Source: Pyxicephalus adspersus
Taxonomy: Eukaryota > Chordata > Amphibia > Anura > Pyxicephalidae
Direction: 5' to 3'
Length of the DNA: 64,000 nt
Assembly (NCBI RefSeq): GCF_032062135.1
Contig: NC_092859.1
Span: forward strand, 50,839,331 to 50,903,330
Shown here: positions 1 to 12,009 of the stretch, piece after piece
How positions within the stretch are numbered: the first letter of the stretch is position 1
Layout of the letters: every line of letters begins with the position of its first letter
Program-made: the position numbers and the translations under genes
Notes under the pieces: generated by a model
Told to the model about the DNA's origin: nothing
The model's database searches: none
Seen by the model: the letters and a program-made list of their open reading frames with translations, nothing else

Positions 1-714
1 CTTATTCATTCTATTCTTTTACCACACAACCAAATTTAAAATTATTTACCTTTGTTAAATGGACCCAGTTGATAAGGCTAGCCATACATGGTAGTACCTG
101 TTTTGCTGGTAATCTATCATGTCTCTATGTGTGAAAAATTTCAATGTGGGCCTTTCTATGTGCGTGTTCCCTATAAAAATAGTGAATCACTACATCCATT
201 TCCCACCTATGTAATTATTTTGCTGACAGATATGTGAAATTAACTAAAATTGTCCTACTATGGTTGTACTTTGTTTTTCCTACTCCTAATATATTTGCTG
301 CCACTCCTTGCATTGCTGTAGTTTTCAATTTCCCATTGTATGAAGGAAGATGTATCACATCTGGACAGTGTATATAATTCAAACATTTTTTTAATTTACA
401 TTTCTTTAACGTGGACCCAACCTAAAATTTGAACTTCACATAAAAGGGTAGACAATCCTTTTATGTAAGGTAAAAGTTACCTTGTTTTTTGGGGGGCCTA
501 AAACTCTTTAAAAAAACAAGTGAAGCACCTCATCTGCTGTCTTTACCATTGGGGTGAAAAAAACAGTATGGGGACGTGGAAACCCAAAGAAATCATCATC
601 TGTCCAGGCATTCAGATTACCTCTTTTCTCACCATGATCTGTACTCCGCTAATTACTCACCCCTGTTTCGTGCAATAGCTAGATATCTGAATAGATAGCA
701 TCCTAGCCCCCCCC
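1..714. other. AT-rich stretch, no feature seen
   Basis: I see no coding exon or recognisable repeat here. A run of eight or more C at about 709-716 lies just before the L1 fragment that follows. Confidence 0.4.
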
Positions 715-1385
715 CTCGCTGGTTCAGGAAAATAGCTGCAATCAAAATGAACACTTTACCCAGATCACAGATTTCTTTTTCTTTTCCGCACCCTCCCTAT
801 TGCTATACCCAGACTGGTCTTGAGGAATATCCAAAACAAACTCATAAAATTTGTTTGGGGAGACAAACTTCAGCGCATTAACACAACTACATTATATACT
901 CCTAAAAAATTGGGCGGATTGGGTGTATCTAACATATTATTATACCTCAGAGCAGCCCAAATCGCAGCGTTAGGCCAAACTACTATTCTGCATCCAGGAC
1001 CACAATGGACTGACCTGGAGGCCCTGGCCTGCCCCTCAATACCGGTCGAGGTACTTATGTGAATTCCCTATTCTTGTACCATTGCACTTATTTGTATTAT
1101 ATTTTTATTATCAATATTGGAAAACTACTTTATTGCCTGCTTTATTTAGACTTTGTAACCTAAGAGGTGCTGAATTATTTTTGTTAGTTTGACCTCATAT
1201 GTTTATTCTACTGATGTCTGGTTACTGATTGGTGCTCTTCTTCTTTTGTTTTTAACCCCCTATTCGCGCCTTCAACCCTTATTTTTTTCTCTTCCTGTTA
1301 TTCTATTGAGATTTGTTGTGCAATGTTATTGTTTACTTTATTTAAAAATTTCAATAAAAACTTTGAAACAAAAACGAAAACAGAA
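715..1385 (+). pseudogene. L1/Tx1-type LINE ORF2 fragment with 3' tail
   Basis: About 725-1062 encodes part of the ORF2 region after the reverse transcriptase of an L1-clade (Tx1-like) retrotransposon. The block FVWGDKLQRI followed by KKLGGLGVSN and LYLRAAQIAAL matches the usual pattern of W-G-x-K, then GGL-x-x-P/SN, then an A-A-Q helix. A different frame just upstream (AAIKMNTLPR) continues the match, so there is a frameshift near 790. The normal C-terminal region is missing; sequence from 1063 on is 3' UTR-like and ends in a TTCAATAAAAACTTTGAAA-type tail at about 1349-1385, as in the other L1 copies here. It is a 5'-truncated and internally deleted dead copy. No target-site duplication was found. 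Confidence 0.8.
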
Positions 1386-4363
1386 TAGGGGTGAAGAGCT
1401 TCTTTGGATACTCACGTCATGCATCTTAGGAAGCTTCTGACCACTCCTTCTGCCCAAGTCGGATTTCTGGCATGCGCAGAAGGAGCTTTTTTTTTTCTAT
1501 AGGGCAACTCTTGAATTGATCAAACTGCCTGAAGAAGCAAGTGCTGCAAAATGTGTTGGACTTATCGGGACATACCTGTACCAATTTAAACTCATATGAC
1601 GACTTATCTAAGTTTTTGTATACAATGTGTGTATGAACAACTGTATGTTAAACAAATTGTATATTTCTAACCATAGGACTCCTCTCTGAGAGACACCAAT
1701 CCCTTGGTTGCCTGTCCTTTTCAACAATCTTTAACAAGGGATTGGTTATTGAACCAATAAGTGCTAGGACTGTTCCCTATACCTACATACTTGATTTAAA
1801 CTGGATCATTTAAATAGATCATAGTTTCAATCAATATTTTCAATCAGTATTTTCAGCTGATTGCAAGGTGCATAACAGTATAGTGTATGCTGCACCGTTA
1901 AACAATATAATTGATGACAAATTGCTTGTTTATAATAGATCTCAAATCACTAGTTATTGTTTTCTTATAACTTTCGTCCATTTTCCTCCCTAAATGTAAT
2001 TATGAACATCTCTAGTTTTTGCCTTTTTTAAGTTAAGATACGCATTAAACAAAATGTTTCAATTGAACACAACTTTAAATAAGATTTTTTGAGACTTTCC
2101 TTAATAAGAACATGCTTTGCTGCACTATTTAACCTATTTATCAAACAGAGGATGTAGATTCAAAAGAAATGTATTATTTTCCAGATATTCACACATTTTA
2201 TAATCAAAACTATACACCTAGTTTGGACCGGTGAAATTTGTCTTTGTGATTTATGGTATATTAACTGTCATATTCATATTATGGTATATTAACTGTCATA
2301 ATATGAACAAGTCATATTCACTAAAAGGATAGCTATCAGTGTGCCAGTGTTCCATTACTTTCCAATAAGAAGGCTTTGGATATGGACTAAACTGTGTTCT
2401 TGACTGATATTTCAGAGGGAGGCTCTAGTTTCTTCTATCTGGTAAGGGTGACAGGATCACCAAACTGGCTGCATAGAATAACAAATATTTTGGCATGTAA
2501 CAGCATCATTAGGATTAGGCATACACAATTTTCTCATATTTTTTAGGTAGTTCAGTGGTGATTCCTTTAAGATCTAAACCATAATCTAGTCTCAGCTAAC
2601 AGGTAAATAAGGAGGCTTCAATGAATAACACTAAACTAAAACAGATATAAAACCCAGAGTCAATGGGGGTACTTTAGGGTATCTTGCCTCTAGACATAGC
2701 TTTTAAGCTCCAAAGAAAATCCTACTTGTTTTAAAATTCTTCGCAAATAATCAGTGTTGTTGTTGATATAAGTATTACTTTTTGAGCAACATGTTGGACC
2801 ATCAATATTCTCAAATGATAAATCCTCAGCTATCCTAAATCTGTTTTATTATGTTTTCGGGGATTACTGAAGTGTTTAGTTATTCTGCTTCTTGGAAGAT
2901 GAAAAAATTAAAAACAGATGCTAAGTGAGGACACAGTATGATTAATGCCTAAACTATTTAACAGATACTTGTCATTACAGTGTATAAATTCAGAGCTACA
3001 TTACCAACAGCGAGGAACTAATAGTTCTCAGTCTATTTTTAAGTGAATTAGGCAGCAAAACATTTTGAAAGGAAAAATTTATAACTCTGTCTTGTTTAGG
3101 CATATAGCTTAAAAAAAAAACAGTAATTACATGTTAACAGAGAATATATATTTATTATAAATTCAATTTTGGAAGACAAAGGTAATAATAAATAAAACAC
3201 AAAGTGGCGTTTGTGGTAAATGGTACCATTAACAAAAAATAAAATAAAAAATGTGAGACAAAGTACAAAAAAGCATGCTAGCCACAAATCTAGGGTGTTA
3301 AATATTTTAATAAAAGCATTGTGTATTTTATTGTTTTTTTTTTTTTTTTGTAAATGTATTTATATTTGATTTTTATATTTCCTTTAAAAAGTTTTTTTCA
3401 TTTTTTGTTTATATGGTAAATGCAGAGATTGGTAGGTTAGCCACTAGAGGCAGGGTTGATTAGCTACTACAATTGGTCTGTCTCAAACAGGCCATACACT
3501 GTGAAATCTATTTAATTATTATTATCTCCCTCATATTGATTATTTATCTGGAATAATACTATGCTGCACTCAATTTTGAGCAGAAAATAAACAATACTGA
3601 TCATAACAACAAAGCTAGCTATATACAGGTCAAGCTATGTAGTTGTGTATCACTCACCACTCTCTCCCAAAACCCCCATGTGGCAATCAAACAGATATTC
3701 TAAATCGATGTTTGATGGTAATGTCAACTGAGGCTGCCCTCATTTTTAATAATTTTAATAAATTATCAATGGGGTTTATTTACTGAAGGAGTTTAGGCAG
3801 TTCACATAGCCAATTATCACTCTGTAAAGGAAAATTATTTTATCTTGTGAAAATGTACCTATGAATGGACATCATGTAACATGTATATGTTAAAAAAAGA
3901 GATGATTTTTGCTTGTAAAGAATAGGATGGCTGAAGTCAGTGGAGCTCCTAACTAATTCACTGAGCTTATCCCTGGCGGAGTAATAAATTGCTTTGCTAA
4001 GGGAACAGATTTCTAATTGTCTAATATTATTTTTCTCAACTAGAGTTCCTCCAGAGGTTTCAAGAGGTTACCACTGACACTAATATAATCTTTTTGGCTA
4101 TCTGTAAGGATGACGTTCGGCCCTCTAGCCAGCAGTGTAAGTGGCATTCTTCCTGCTAACCACCACACTAATGTACTGTGAAAGTTATTTCAGGAGTTCC
4201 ACCAGGGGTTCAAAAGAAAAACTGGTGCAAATTATTAAAGACATCCTTTTTTTCCTGTATCATTGTTAAGTGTTATGTATTCAGTTTTGTTAATGATAAA
4301 ACAAGTGTTGCTTATCCAGCCTCCTATATTGAATAAGGGTAGCCGCCCCCTTTCTTTTGAAAA
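1386..4363. other. No gene; unclassified repeats
   Basis: No exon seen. It contains a probable repeat piece at about 1390-1600 (with the motif listed at 1528), a 28-bp local duplication at 2251-2306 and a T run at 3331-3350. Confidence 0.35.
1528..1559 (+). other. Hammerhead-like motif, copy 1 (CpG-decayed)
   Basis: CTGAAGAAGC, a short stem-loop, then GCAAAATGTGTTGG. Against the form GCGAAACGCGTTGG, all three differences are CpG transitions. Related copies lie at 4561-4593 and 25987-26024 on the other strand. Confidence 0.45.
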
Positions 4364-4560
4364 TCAAATAGTGAAAAAAGAGAAAGTAGGTTTTTTTTGG
4401 CGGCAAATACTGTTAAATTTTAGTATAAACAAACAATAACAATTTATATAACAATAAAACCTCTTTCATGAGTGATATCTTGTCCCATTCACATCATGGG
4501 AAATAAGATGCTCAAACTAGTCAAAGGAAACCCTAAATGATTACAAAAACGGCTCTAAAC

Positions 4561-4593
4561 CCGATGCGTTTCACCAACTGGCTTCTTCAGAGG
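4561..4593 (-). other. Hammerhead-like motif, copy 2
   Basis: On the minus strand: CCTCTGAAGAAGCC, loop, GGTGAAACGCATCGGG. The GCC and GGT strands can pair as a stem; flanking CCT and GGG can also pair. It sits about 20 bp inside the left arm of the long-inverted-repeat element. Confidence 0.5.
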
Positions 4594-4900
4594 ATATGTT
4601 TTTACGGTCTTGAACAAGTCCCCCTAAATCCAAAAGGGGGACATGTTAATACCATACTTCAAATAGAGTGTAAGTGGATTGGTAAACCTGCCAGCGACTG
4701 AATCTCTAGGCCTTAATGATATGCTATAGTAAGTTACTAGCCCTTTCTCAAAAAAATATGACTTCACTTTGAGCCAGCCTAGTTCCTAATCTACTTTCTC
4801 TATCACTCACTGTTCTATTAGTATGTGACCAAGGTTTTCAATTCAACCCATTATGTTATCCTATACATGAACTATAGTGCTCTTGCATGCATCTCTTTAA

Positions 4901-4980
4901 GTAATGGACATTATTATACAAAGGACCTCTACTATATATAGTAATGGACATTCTTATACAAAGGACCTCTACTATATATA
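4901..4980. repeat. Tandem duplication, 2 x 40 bp
   Basis: Two adjacent 40-bp units (4901-4940, 4941-4980) differ at one base. They lie in the interior of the long-inverted-repeat element. Confidence 0.9.
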
Positions 4981-6122
4981 CCAATATACATTTCCCTAAT
5001 AACATTTGGTGAATACAATATAAATATTTAAGCCACTATACCACTATTAACAGGATAGTTATTCACATATCCTGAAAGTAGCAATAACCTCTTGCCCTTA
5101 TTGGGACCTTGAATTGTATTGTAACTTTGATTTATTATTCAAATCTAATTGTTCCATATAATGGTATTATGTGTTTTTATCACAAGCATTTAAATTACGT
5201 ACTCTATATTTTGTTATGACACCCCATGCAATTCTGTACTGTAAACGTTGCTCTGTAACGCAGGATTAATGCTTTACATACTGTGGTTATTCGCAGTTAC
5301 CATATATGCGCACCATGTATACTGTAATGAGTAATTTGCTATTACAGTTCTAAATTATATTAAAGTCCTTAATTATTGTTAAAACCTCTTTCGTTAGGAC
5401 TACTGTTTACTTAGAAACCTTGATCATGTTATGCGCTTATTATTTAACTCGTTAGTTATATAAACCTGTATCCTTGTTTATGTCTATTTACCCCATACAT
5501 ATTATAACTACACCTTAATACCAATAACATGTATAACACCGGATGCTGTTACACATATTTACTCTACAAAATATACTGTATTCAGACACAACATCTGATC
5601 CTGTATAAACAATCACACTGTATACATACTTCAGACACAACACACGTCCATTACATACAGATCACGCCCACATAACCTTACACCACATCATTAGTTCACA
5701 GTCATTTATAAAACCCCTCCATAGGTTTTTCCCTCTCCTTCCCTCTTCCTGTGACTAACAGGGACCCAGAATCCCATTTATCGGGCCACTTAGTTATCCA
5801 ATGCCACGTGCCGCGATCTATCATGACGCGTGGTTAGGTTACTTCTCCCCTGTTAACTCGAGTCTTTGTATCCCGGGTTAATGAGCAATTCTCAATTCTT
5901 TAGTATAGGCTCATTTAGCCGCAGACTAAGAGCAAGGGGGATCATTTAGGGTTTCCTTTGTCTAGTTTGAGAATCTTGTTTCTCATGATGTGAATGGGAT
6001 AAGACATCACTCATGAAAGAGTTTATATTGGTGTAAAAATTGTTATTGTCTGTTTCTAGTAAAATGTAACAGTATTTGCTGCAAAGAAAACCCTCTACTT
6101 TCTCTTTCTTCACCATTTGATA

Positions 6123-7167
6123 TACAGTTTTGTTATGTATCCTAATAGGTTTGCCGCAAAAAAATAAATAAAAAGAAATCATAAAAAATGTGTGGTTTAA
6201 AGCAACAACCAGGTAATGAAATGATTAAGTACAGTATCCTAAGCATGCTTTGTCTTGTGTAAAACATTGCAGGAATGCCTGATGCTAGAGTACAAATTAG
6301 AGCTGCAATTTACCCCAGCTTTTATTGCTTCTTGTGGGACAGACAGCTGCAACAGGTGATGCTTTGATAAACTCCTAACAGGGTAGAACTGATACTGTAT
6401 TCTGGTCCTTAAAACAAGCAAAGGCTTATTTTTATCTGAGCACAAAAGAGCAGAAAATGAATGTGCTGCTCAGGTATCAAAGGGGGTGAGCTAACTTCTA
6501 ACATGACTTTTTGCTTTTGATGAACACCGAGCGCCCTAATTCTCATCAAATAATAAAGCAAAGCTGTTCTCTAATACTCTACTTTTATACATCTAAATAA
6601 GTAGACACATTCTTCGAGATTCAATAAAGTTTTTTTTCTATTCTTAGCTGCTTATGTGCTACATTCAGAGATTCACAGTTAGATGAATTACGGAGAAAAA
6701 AAAACACTCACAGTAAGAATTTAGCAAGTAAGCCAAGTGTGTGCAGACATATTTGATAGACACACACATGGATGTAAGCTATGTGCAAATCATTTAGCAA
6801 ATTTAGAGTAAATAACGGACATTTTTTCAATTTGAGAAACAGAAAGATGCAAAGTGTTGGTTGTTGCTACCACTGCATATATAGAAATGTATAGTGGTTT
6901 TGTTATGTCTTTATATATTACAAACAGTAGAAATTATATTATAAAAAGTTAAATTTCAGATAATAATGGATAATATAATTATGTAGGTTTTCCAGGTTTT
7001 TCATTTGTTTCTTTGGTATAAACACTGTTTAATAAACTTAAGGTTCTGCTGACATTTACGAACGTAACTGAATGAAGTATTCACTCATCAGTATTCACTC
7101 ATTCCATTATTAACTGAAAGCACGACTTTGATGCAGTCAGTCTTTGATTAACTATTTGCTTTTTATA

Positions 7168-7170
<3 letters not shown>
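6123..7170. other. No feature seen
   Basis: AT-rich DNA. The open frames here show no conserved motif or exon-like splice sites. Confidence 0.35.

Positions 7171-7172
<2 letters not shown>

Positions 7173-7209
<37 letters not shown>
7173..7209. repeat. (TA)n microsatellite
   Basis: Uninterrupted TA dinucleotides over 37 bp. Confidence 0.97.
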
Positions 7210-7213
<4 letters not shown>

Positions 7214-7239
7214 TCTTACAAAAGAAAAATTAATGAAGT

Positions 7240-7512
7240 CTAAACATTTTTTAATGCTTGCTTTTTCTAATTTTTCCTACTCCCACCACTTATCTCATTT
7301 CATCAAGTTTTTCTATTATGGAACATTACTGTAGTATGGTTAAGCCTGTCAATTTGCTAAATTTCTATGTACCCCTTCTTTTTCTTGATTGCATCATATA
7401 TTGTTCTGTTGTCATACCATTGTACTCTTGTTTTACTATTTGCCCTTGTTAAAGCTCTTCCTGGATTTTTAAGTTTCTTCAACTCAATAAAGCTTTCAAT
7501 GTGAAAAAAGTG
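7240..7512 (+). mobile_element. Probable L1-type LINE 3' UTR remnant
   Basis: The T/C-rich composition, and the closing AACTCAATAAAGCTTTCAATG followed by an A-run, resemble the 3' UTR and tail of the L1 copies that end at 1385 and 49188. There is no coding part, so the call rests on tail form only. Confidence 0.4.
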
Positions 7513-7684
7513 AACAAAAGCATACATATAAATGTTTTTTTTTAATTTGGCATACATTTTATTTTGTTATGCATGTTTATATTTGTTATGGATTTTTAAG
7601 TGTGCTTTCTTTCACTTTTTTTACACTTTAGCTTTCAGTTAAATTTAGGACCCATGAGTTTGCATTGACTAATCGGATACCACA

Positions 7685-8419
7685 CGTCACACTTACCTCC
7701 TCCTCGCTAAAGCACAGGCATCTTTCTCCTGCGCATGCGGGCAGTTCTGACTCTGGGAGTGCCTCTGATCCCAAGTTTTATCAGCTTCGCTCAATCCACT
7801 GGCCAATCAGAAAATAGCCTCTTAATCATCCCTGGCTATTTAGCTAGCTCAGACACAGCACTCAGCATTCGCGCAACTTATCTCCACTGGTGCCGAGCCC
7901 CCAGTTCTGTTGAGCTAGTTCCTGTTCACCTGTTGGCCAATTCAGTGCTTCCTCTATCCAGCTCCTGTGTTACCCCTTGTTGTCCAGTCTGTTTCCAGCC
8001 AACTTCCATGTGCTGTTCCAGTGTTCCTGCCTGTATGTGGATATTCCTGTGTCACCTGTGCCTCCTGTTGCTTCCATTGTTCCGTGTCTGCGGTACCCCC
8101 TGTGTCACTGGTGTCTGTCTCCTGGATCCCTGGAATTCGACCCCTGGGTTGTGACCTGACCTCTCTTGCTTGCTGCCTGCCTCAACCCAGGCCTTCCTCG
8201 ACTATTCTTCAGCTTTGTGATTTGGTACCGTATTTCGTCCTGCCCACCCTGATGTGCCCAAGGCCTTCAACCTGGCAGTAACCAGCATCCTCACCATCAG
8301 AGGCTCTGGAGAAGACCTGGTTACTGCTTAGACTCTGTGCCTTGGCCCTTCCCAGGGCTCACGCCAATACTGTGCAAGCCGTAGTGCCCCCTAATGGCCC
8401 TGTCTCCCCAAGCGTGACA
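7685..8419 (+). mobile_element. Probable solo LTR, family A copy 1, 5-bp duplication
   Basis: A GC-rich 735-bp block stands out from its AT-rich surroundings. It begins CGTCACACTT (TGTCAC-like with one change) and ends AAGCGTGACA, so the ends are short inverted repeats of TG...CA type. It is flanked by CCACA at 7680-7684 and again at 8420-8424, a 5-bp direct repeat. An internal block at about 8299-8340 (GAGGCTCTGGAGAAGACC, then GCTTAGACTCTG) recurs at 51759-51797 and, reversed, at about 56240-56300. No internal retroelement genes adjoin it, so a solo LTR is the simplest reading; a non-autonomous DNA transposon is possible. Open frames inside carry no known domain. Confidence 0.6.
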
Positions 8420-8791
8420 CCACATTTGTTATGCCAGGTCATCACTATGGTTTGTGCAGCGATACCTAAAATGTGTGACGTAATCCCTTTGGTACATGTG
8501 TACACCCAACTCATGTTTGTGTTTGTTAATTGAATCATTTTTTTTTTTTTAAACTTGAATTTGCTGTTTTAAGAAGATGTGATATGTGATAGCATCCAGC
8601 AAATGATAAGAGGTCTACAATATAACAACTGGGGTCTATTAGAACAGCACTTGCTAGAAAAGGGTTTGAAGCAGGCCACTGGATAAAAAATAAATACAAA
8701 TAAGAATAGACAGTTAAAAAACAGCTCCTACTACAATACTTGTTTTCGCCACAATACTTATTTTCCGCCACTAGATACCCTTAATATTTTA

Positions 8792-9642
8792 TAGTTCAAT
8801 TAGTCTTTATTGAAACTTTTTCCATGTAATAGTTATATAACCAATAAAAGGAATGCACATATTAAAAATAAAGAGAGAAGAAACTAAAGAAAAAATACAA
8901 TAAAAGAAAAAAAAAATCAGAACATGGGAAATAGAACTAGATAGGGTAAATTACCAGTCTAACAAAATAAGTCAAATAAGACACATCAACGTAGTACCAA
9001 CATGACATATTAAACAATTAGCGTTGGATATTACAGAGTGGATGTTGTAACCAAATATCCCATTTACCAAGAAAATTTTACTAAAAAAAAAAATTACTAA
9101 AAAAAAATTACTAAATGTAATGTATGCAAGAAAACATTACTAAAGAATGCTTTAGGAGAGCATCATCTCTTTCAAGGTGGAAATAGATAATTCCTTATGA
9201 TGAGTAGGAAACTCTTCAACAGTGGGAGCATGTTATCATCTGAAGCTACAGGTACAATACCAGCTGAATGTTGTCCCCTTATCTATTGGAGTTGGGTGAC
9301 TCACCAGATGTAGGCACTGGCTGATCCGCACTAGGAAGTCCCGTTTCCGATGAAGACGAGGTTCCGGGAGAGTCCGGGGGCGCTGAGGGAGAAATGGGCC
9401 TGGCGTCAGCGCCATCCTAAAAATCGACAGGTCTTGCTGCTTGAAGAAACTGGTGAGTTTCTGTGGTTCAGGCTTTTTTTTCTTCCTTTTTGTCATAGTC
9501 TTGTCAGGTAGGTAATCCAGCTAGGATAGCCCAGATAGTAGGGAAATTTGCGGTACATTGCTATTATAGTTGCTGCAGTTTCACACTGGTGCATAACACT
9601 TGGACTAAGCAGCTATCTTGGGTGCTGGCCAGACATGCCCCC
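8792..9642 (-). mobile_element. Internally deleted L1-type LINE, both ends kept
   Basis: Read on the minus strand, the element starts with a GC-richer 5' UTR (GGGGGCATGTCTGGCCAGCA), reaches an ATG at 9496 opening an 86-aa frame (to 9236) that begins with a lysine-rich stretch and KLTSFF, typical of L1 ORF1 N-termini, and then passes into a T-rich 3' UTR ending AAAAAGTTTCAATAAAGAC. Direct repeats of 16 bp flank it: 8776-8791 and 9643-9658 (TACCCTTARTATTTTA, one mismatch). All of ORF2 and most of ORF1 are missing, yet the 5' end, 3' end and duplication are present. This means the short form was itself inserted by target-primed reverse transcription, or a full copy later lost its middle. Confidence 0.8.
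9236..9496 (-). pseudogene. L1 ORF1 N-terminal remnant
   Basis: An 86-aa frame from ATG 9496: lysine-rich start (TKRKKKKPEPQKL), then TSFFKQQDLS, then proline-rich sequence. L1 ORF1 proteins are RNA-binding chaperones of some 300-350 aa; coiled coil, RRM and C-terminal domain are absent. The last ~35 residues probably lie beyond the deletion junction and are meaningless. Confidence 0.6.
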
Positions 9643-9658
9643 TACCCTTAGTATTTTA

Positions 9659-10055
9659 AACTGAAAACCTGTAAGCATTATTTACCCTGTTTTCTCTTGC
9701 TCCGAATAACTAACTGAGGCTAAGCAAGGAAAAACAAAACACTTAGTTTTGGGCTTTCATAATGATTTATATTATGGTACAGTGAACAAGAAATGTAAAA
9801 AACTATTAGGAGCACAGTATATTCAATTATCCTGGGTGATAACTAGGGAAAAAAAATCTTTTTTTAGGTTGACTGAGGCCAAGGCATCGATAGATGCATA
9901 CCTAGTTAAAAAGCTTTTGGCCTTTCTGTACCACAATTTGGTGTCAGATCCTGGTCACTGTTTTAGAAACAAGCAGTTTGCCAAATCTGCCTGCAAAAAG
10001 GCCAAGCAAAAATCTTCCTGCTGTGTTCTTTCCAAGAACAAAATATATGATTCAA
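9659..10055. other. No feature seen
   Basis: An open frame from 9749 runs into the next MITE and has no recognisable domain. Confidence 0.35.
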
Positions 10056-10472
10056 TGCCCCTGATTCATCAAGCAGAATCGGATTATCAGTCGCACATTC
10101 GTATTCGCGATCCGAAATCGTACGCGATCGCGCTTTTCAGCAACTGAAAAAGATCGCGGCCGGAGCCGCGCATCTCTGGCAGGTTTACACTGGTGAGCTT
10201 GCATTAAAAGTCACTGTTCCCCTAAAAAATCATTCTTTCTAATGGCACACACATTTACCCATAGCCCTAAAAAAAAATGTTTGCGCTGTTTAAATGTTTT
10301 TAACATTTATGTGCGCTAAGAAAAAAGCATATTTTTAAATCACTAATTTCTGGCTGGCAGTGAGGCGAGTGTACGCGCACACTCGAGTCCGGACCGTGGT
10401 AATCCGCGATCGATGGCCGCGTGTACTTTCGCGCTTCCAGCGAGCGTGGATTTTATTGATGAATCAGGGGCA
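10056..10472. mobile_element. MITE with 17-bp perfect inverted ends
   Basis: TGCCCCTGATTCATCAA at 10056-10072 is exactly inverted at 10456-10472. The 417-bp body is rich in CpG (several GATCGCG-type palindromes) and unlike the AT-rich flanks. No coding content. No convincing target duplication is visible, so the superfamily (hAT or Harbinger likely) is undecided. Confidence 0.85.
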
Positions 10473-10687
10473 GTGTGTCTGATAAAAGAAGTCTTATCCT
10501 GTATACCCATGCTCTTGTGAGTTCTACAATGTACCCTTTGGAAATATTGAAGACAAAACTGAGCAACTACTGTACTTATATAGTCTGCTTCATTCTACAG
10601 CGGTTCTAGTGGTTTTATGTAAGCATCAACACTTCCCATGAGAGCCAGTATAAGAAGGAAGTTTATAATGAACACAAAAACGTACAG

Positions 10688-10907
10688 AATGTATGGCTCA
10701 GAGGTAGCACTCTGGCCTTTGCAGCACTAGGTCCCAGCTTTGAATCTCGGCCAGGACACTGGCATGGAGTTTGCAGGCTCTCCCATTGTTTGCGTGGGTT
10801 TCCATCCCAAAAACATGTGGGTAGGTTAATTGACTTCCCCCTAAAATTGAACTTAGACAGTGTTATTGACGCATGACTGATGACTATATAAATACTATAA
10901 TTTAAAT
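10688..10907 (+). mobile_element. tRNA-derived SINE (V-SINE-like), copy 1
   Basis: The head has an A-box-like TGGCTCAGAGGTAGC at about 10694 and a degenerate B-box (CTTTGAATCTCGG) at about 10738. The central block GTTTGCGTGGGTTTCC matches the domain shared by V-SINEs of fish and amphibians. The tail includes the ATATAAATACTATAAT-type 3' end usual for frog copies. Internal polymerase III promoter elements are decayed. Confidence 0.8.
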
Positions 10908-11890
10908 GTAATGATATTAATAATAGGGGTAAAAATAATAGCAGAACTACTTGAAGATGAAGTTGTTTATATTGGGTTATTATATCTAAAGCATCTGTGT
11001 TTTGCTTTCAATAATTGTTATGTATTGTGTTGAGAAACAAGTTGCCAACTTAAAATATTCTACTGCCAATTTTTTGAATAACATAACTGATGGTTAACAT
11101 ATTTAGCAGAATATAGCCAACATCTAAGCAAACACAGCAGATAAATGGAATAAAACCCTACCATCCTCAAGATGGTATTATGATACAATGTACAGTATTT
11201 ATGATAAGAAATGTTAGAGATTCTGCTGGTGCATATAAAAATCAGGCATGATGTTCCAGGTAAATATATAGCTCTGCTATGTATAGGATTAGGTAATTAC
11301 ATAATATCCAATGATTTTGTACAAGAAACAGAATTCTCCTCAGAACATCAAATCAATAGCAAAATGTATTATCACACATACTTGCGTGTTTCTGTTCTCT
11401 AACACACTTGTGTTCCGTTCACTTTCTGCTTGCAAAATGTGTGAAAAGTCTGCTTGCTACATTAACAAAGCTTCCCAGTTTTAAAAAAATGCTAGAAGAA
11501 TCAGTAAGCCAACCATAGGAGTAGGAAATGGAAAGGTTTAAGATCAGGTTTAAGGTCATTAGATTATGTTCCTTTGAAACCTAGAAGTCTTCTGGTCAAA
11601 AGTGTAGCAAGTTAATAAATACAAGATCTTTTGTATCTCATCTTGGCAGCTGCATTCTTGGTGTTCTCACCCTGGTGACTCCAGTATACAGAACACATTA
11701 CATTCACTGAGATTAAGACCTCATTCACACCTATGTATTACTTGCATGTGATCAAGCAAAGATGTGGATTAGAAAAACATGTTGATCCACATTTTAAGCT
11801 GTGTTTTTAACGTGCCAGACTGTTCTTCTATTATTAGGTCTCCGTTTAATTTGTTATGTACATTTACGTCAGCTTCTATTTAAAAAAAAA
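10908..11890. other. No feature seen
   Basis: AT-rich DNA without recognisable repeats or exons. Confidence 0.35.
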
Positions 11891-11919
11891 AACTATAGTT
11901 TCACTAGTAAATCTGGGAG

Positions 11920-12005
11920 CGGGCCGTTCTGTTACTGCAGAAAGGGACAGGTGAGGTCCCTTCTCCAGTAAAGCAACCTGCCTGTCCGCTAACTTTTTTT
12001 TTTTT
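11920..12005. repeat. Family B repeat fragment
   Basis: Contains TGCAGAAAGGGACAGGTGAG and the inverted CCTGCCTGTCC, a block that recurs at 12985-13040, 15478-15735, 45490-45560 and 50270-50340. Confidence 0.5.
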
Positions 12006-12009
12006 GTAA

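Larger units (their letters stand above)
4364..6122. mobile_element. Non-autonomous element with ~180-bp inverted repeats
   Basis: Two arms, 4364-4541 and 5941-6122, align as inverted repeats over almost their whole length at roughly 85% identity by eye; both include the block CATGAGTGAT and the block CAAAGGAAACCCTAAATGAT. The 1.4 kb between them has no coding potential that I recognise. True ends and target duplication could not be fixed because similarity fades at the outer edge. A hammerhead-like motif lies just inside the left arm. The superfamily is unknown; it could be a DNA transposon or a DIRS/Penelope-type derivative. Confidence 0.7.

Noticed and set aside
7735..8281. Overlapping open frames of 60-139 codons
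   Set aside because: All lie in the GC-rich LTR-like repeat; Cys/Pro/Leu-rich, no domain, and the block is better explained as a solo LTR.
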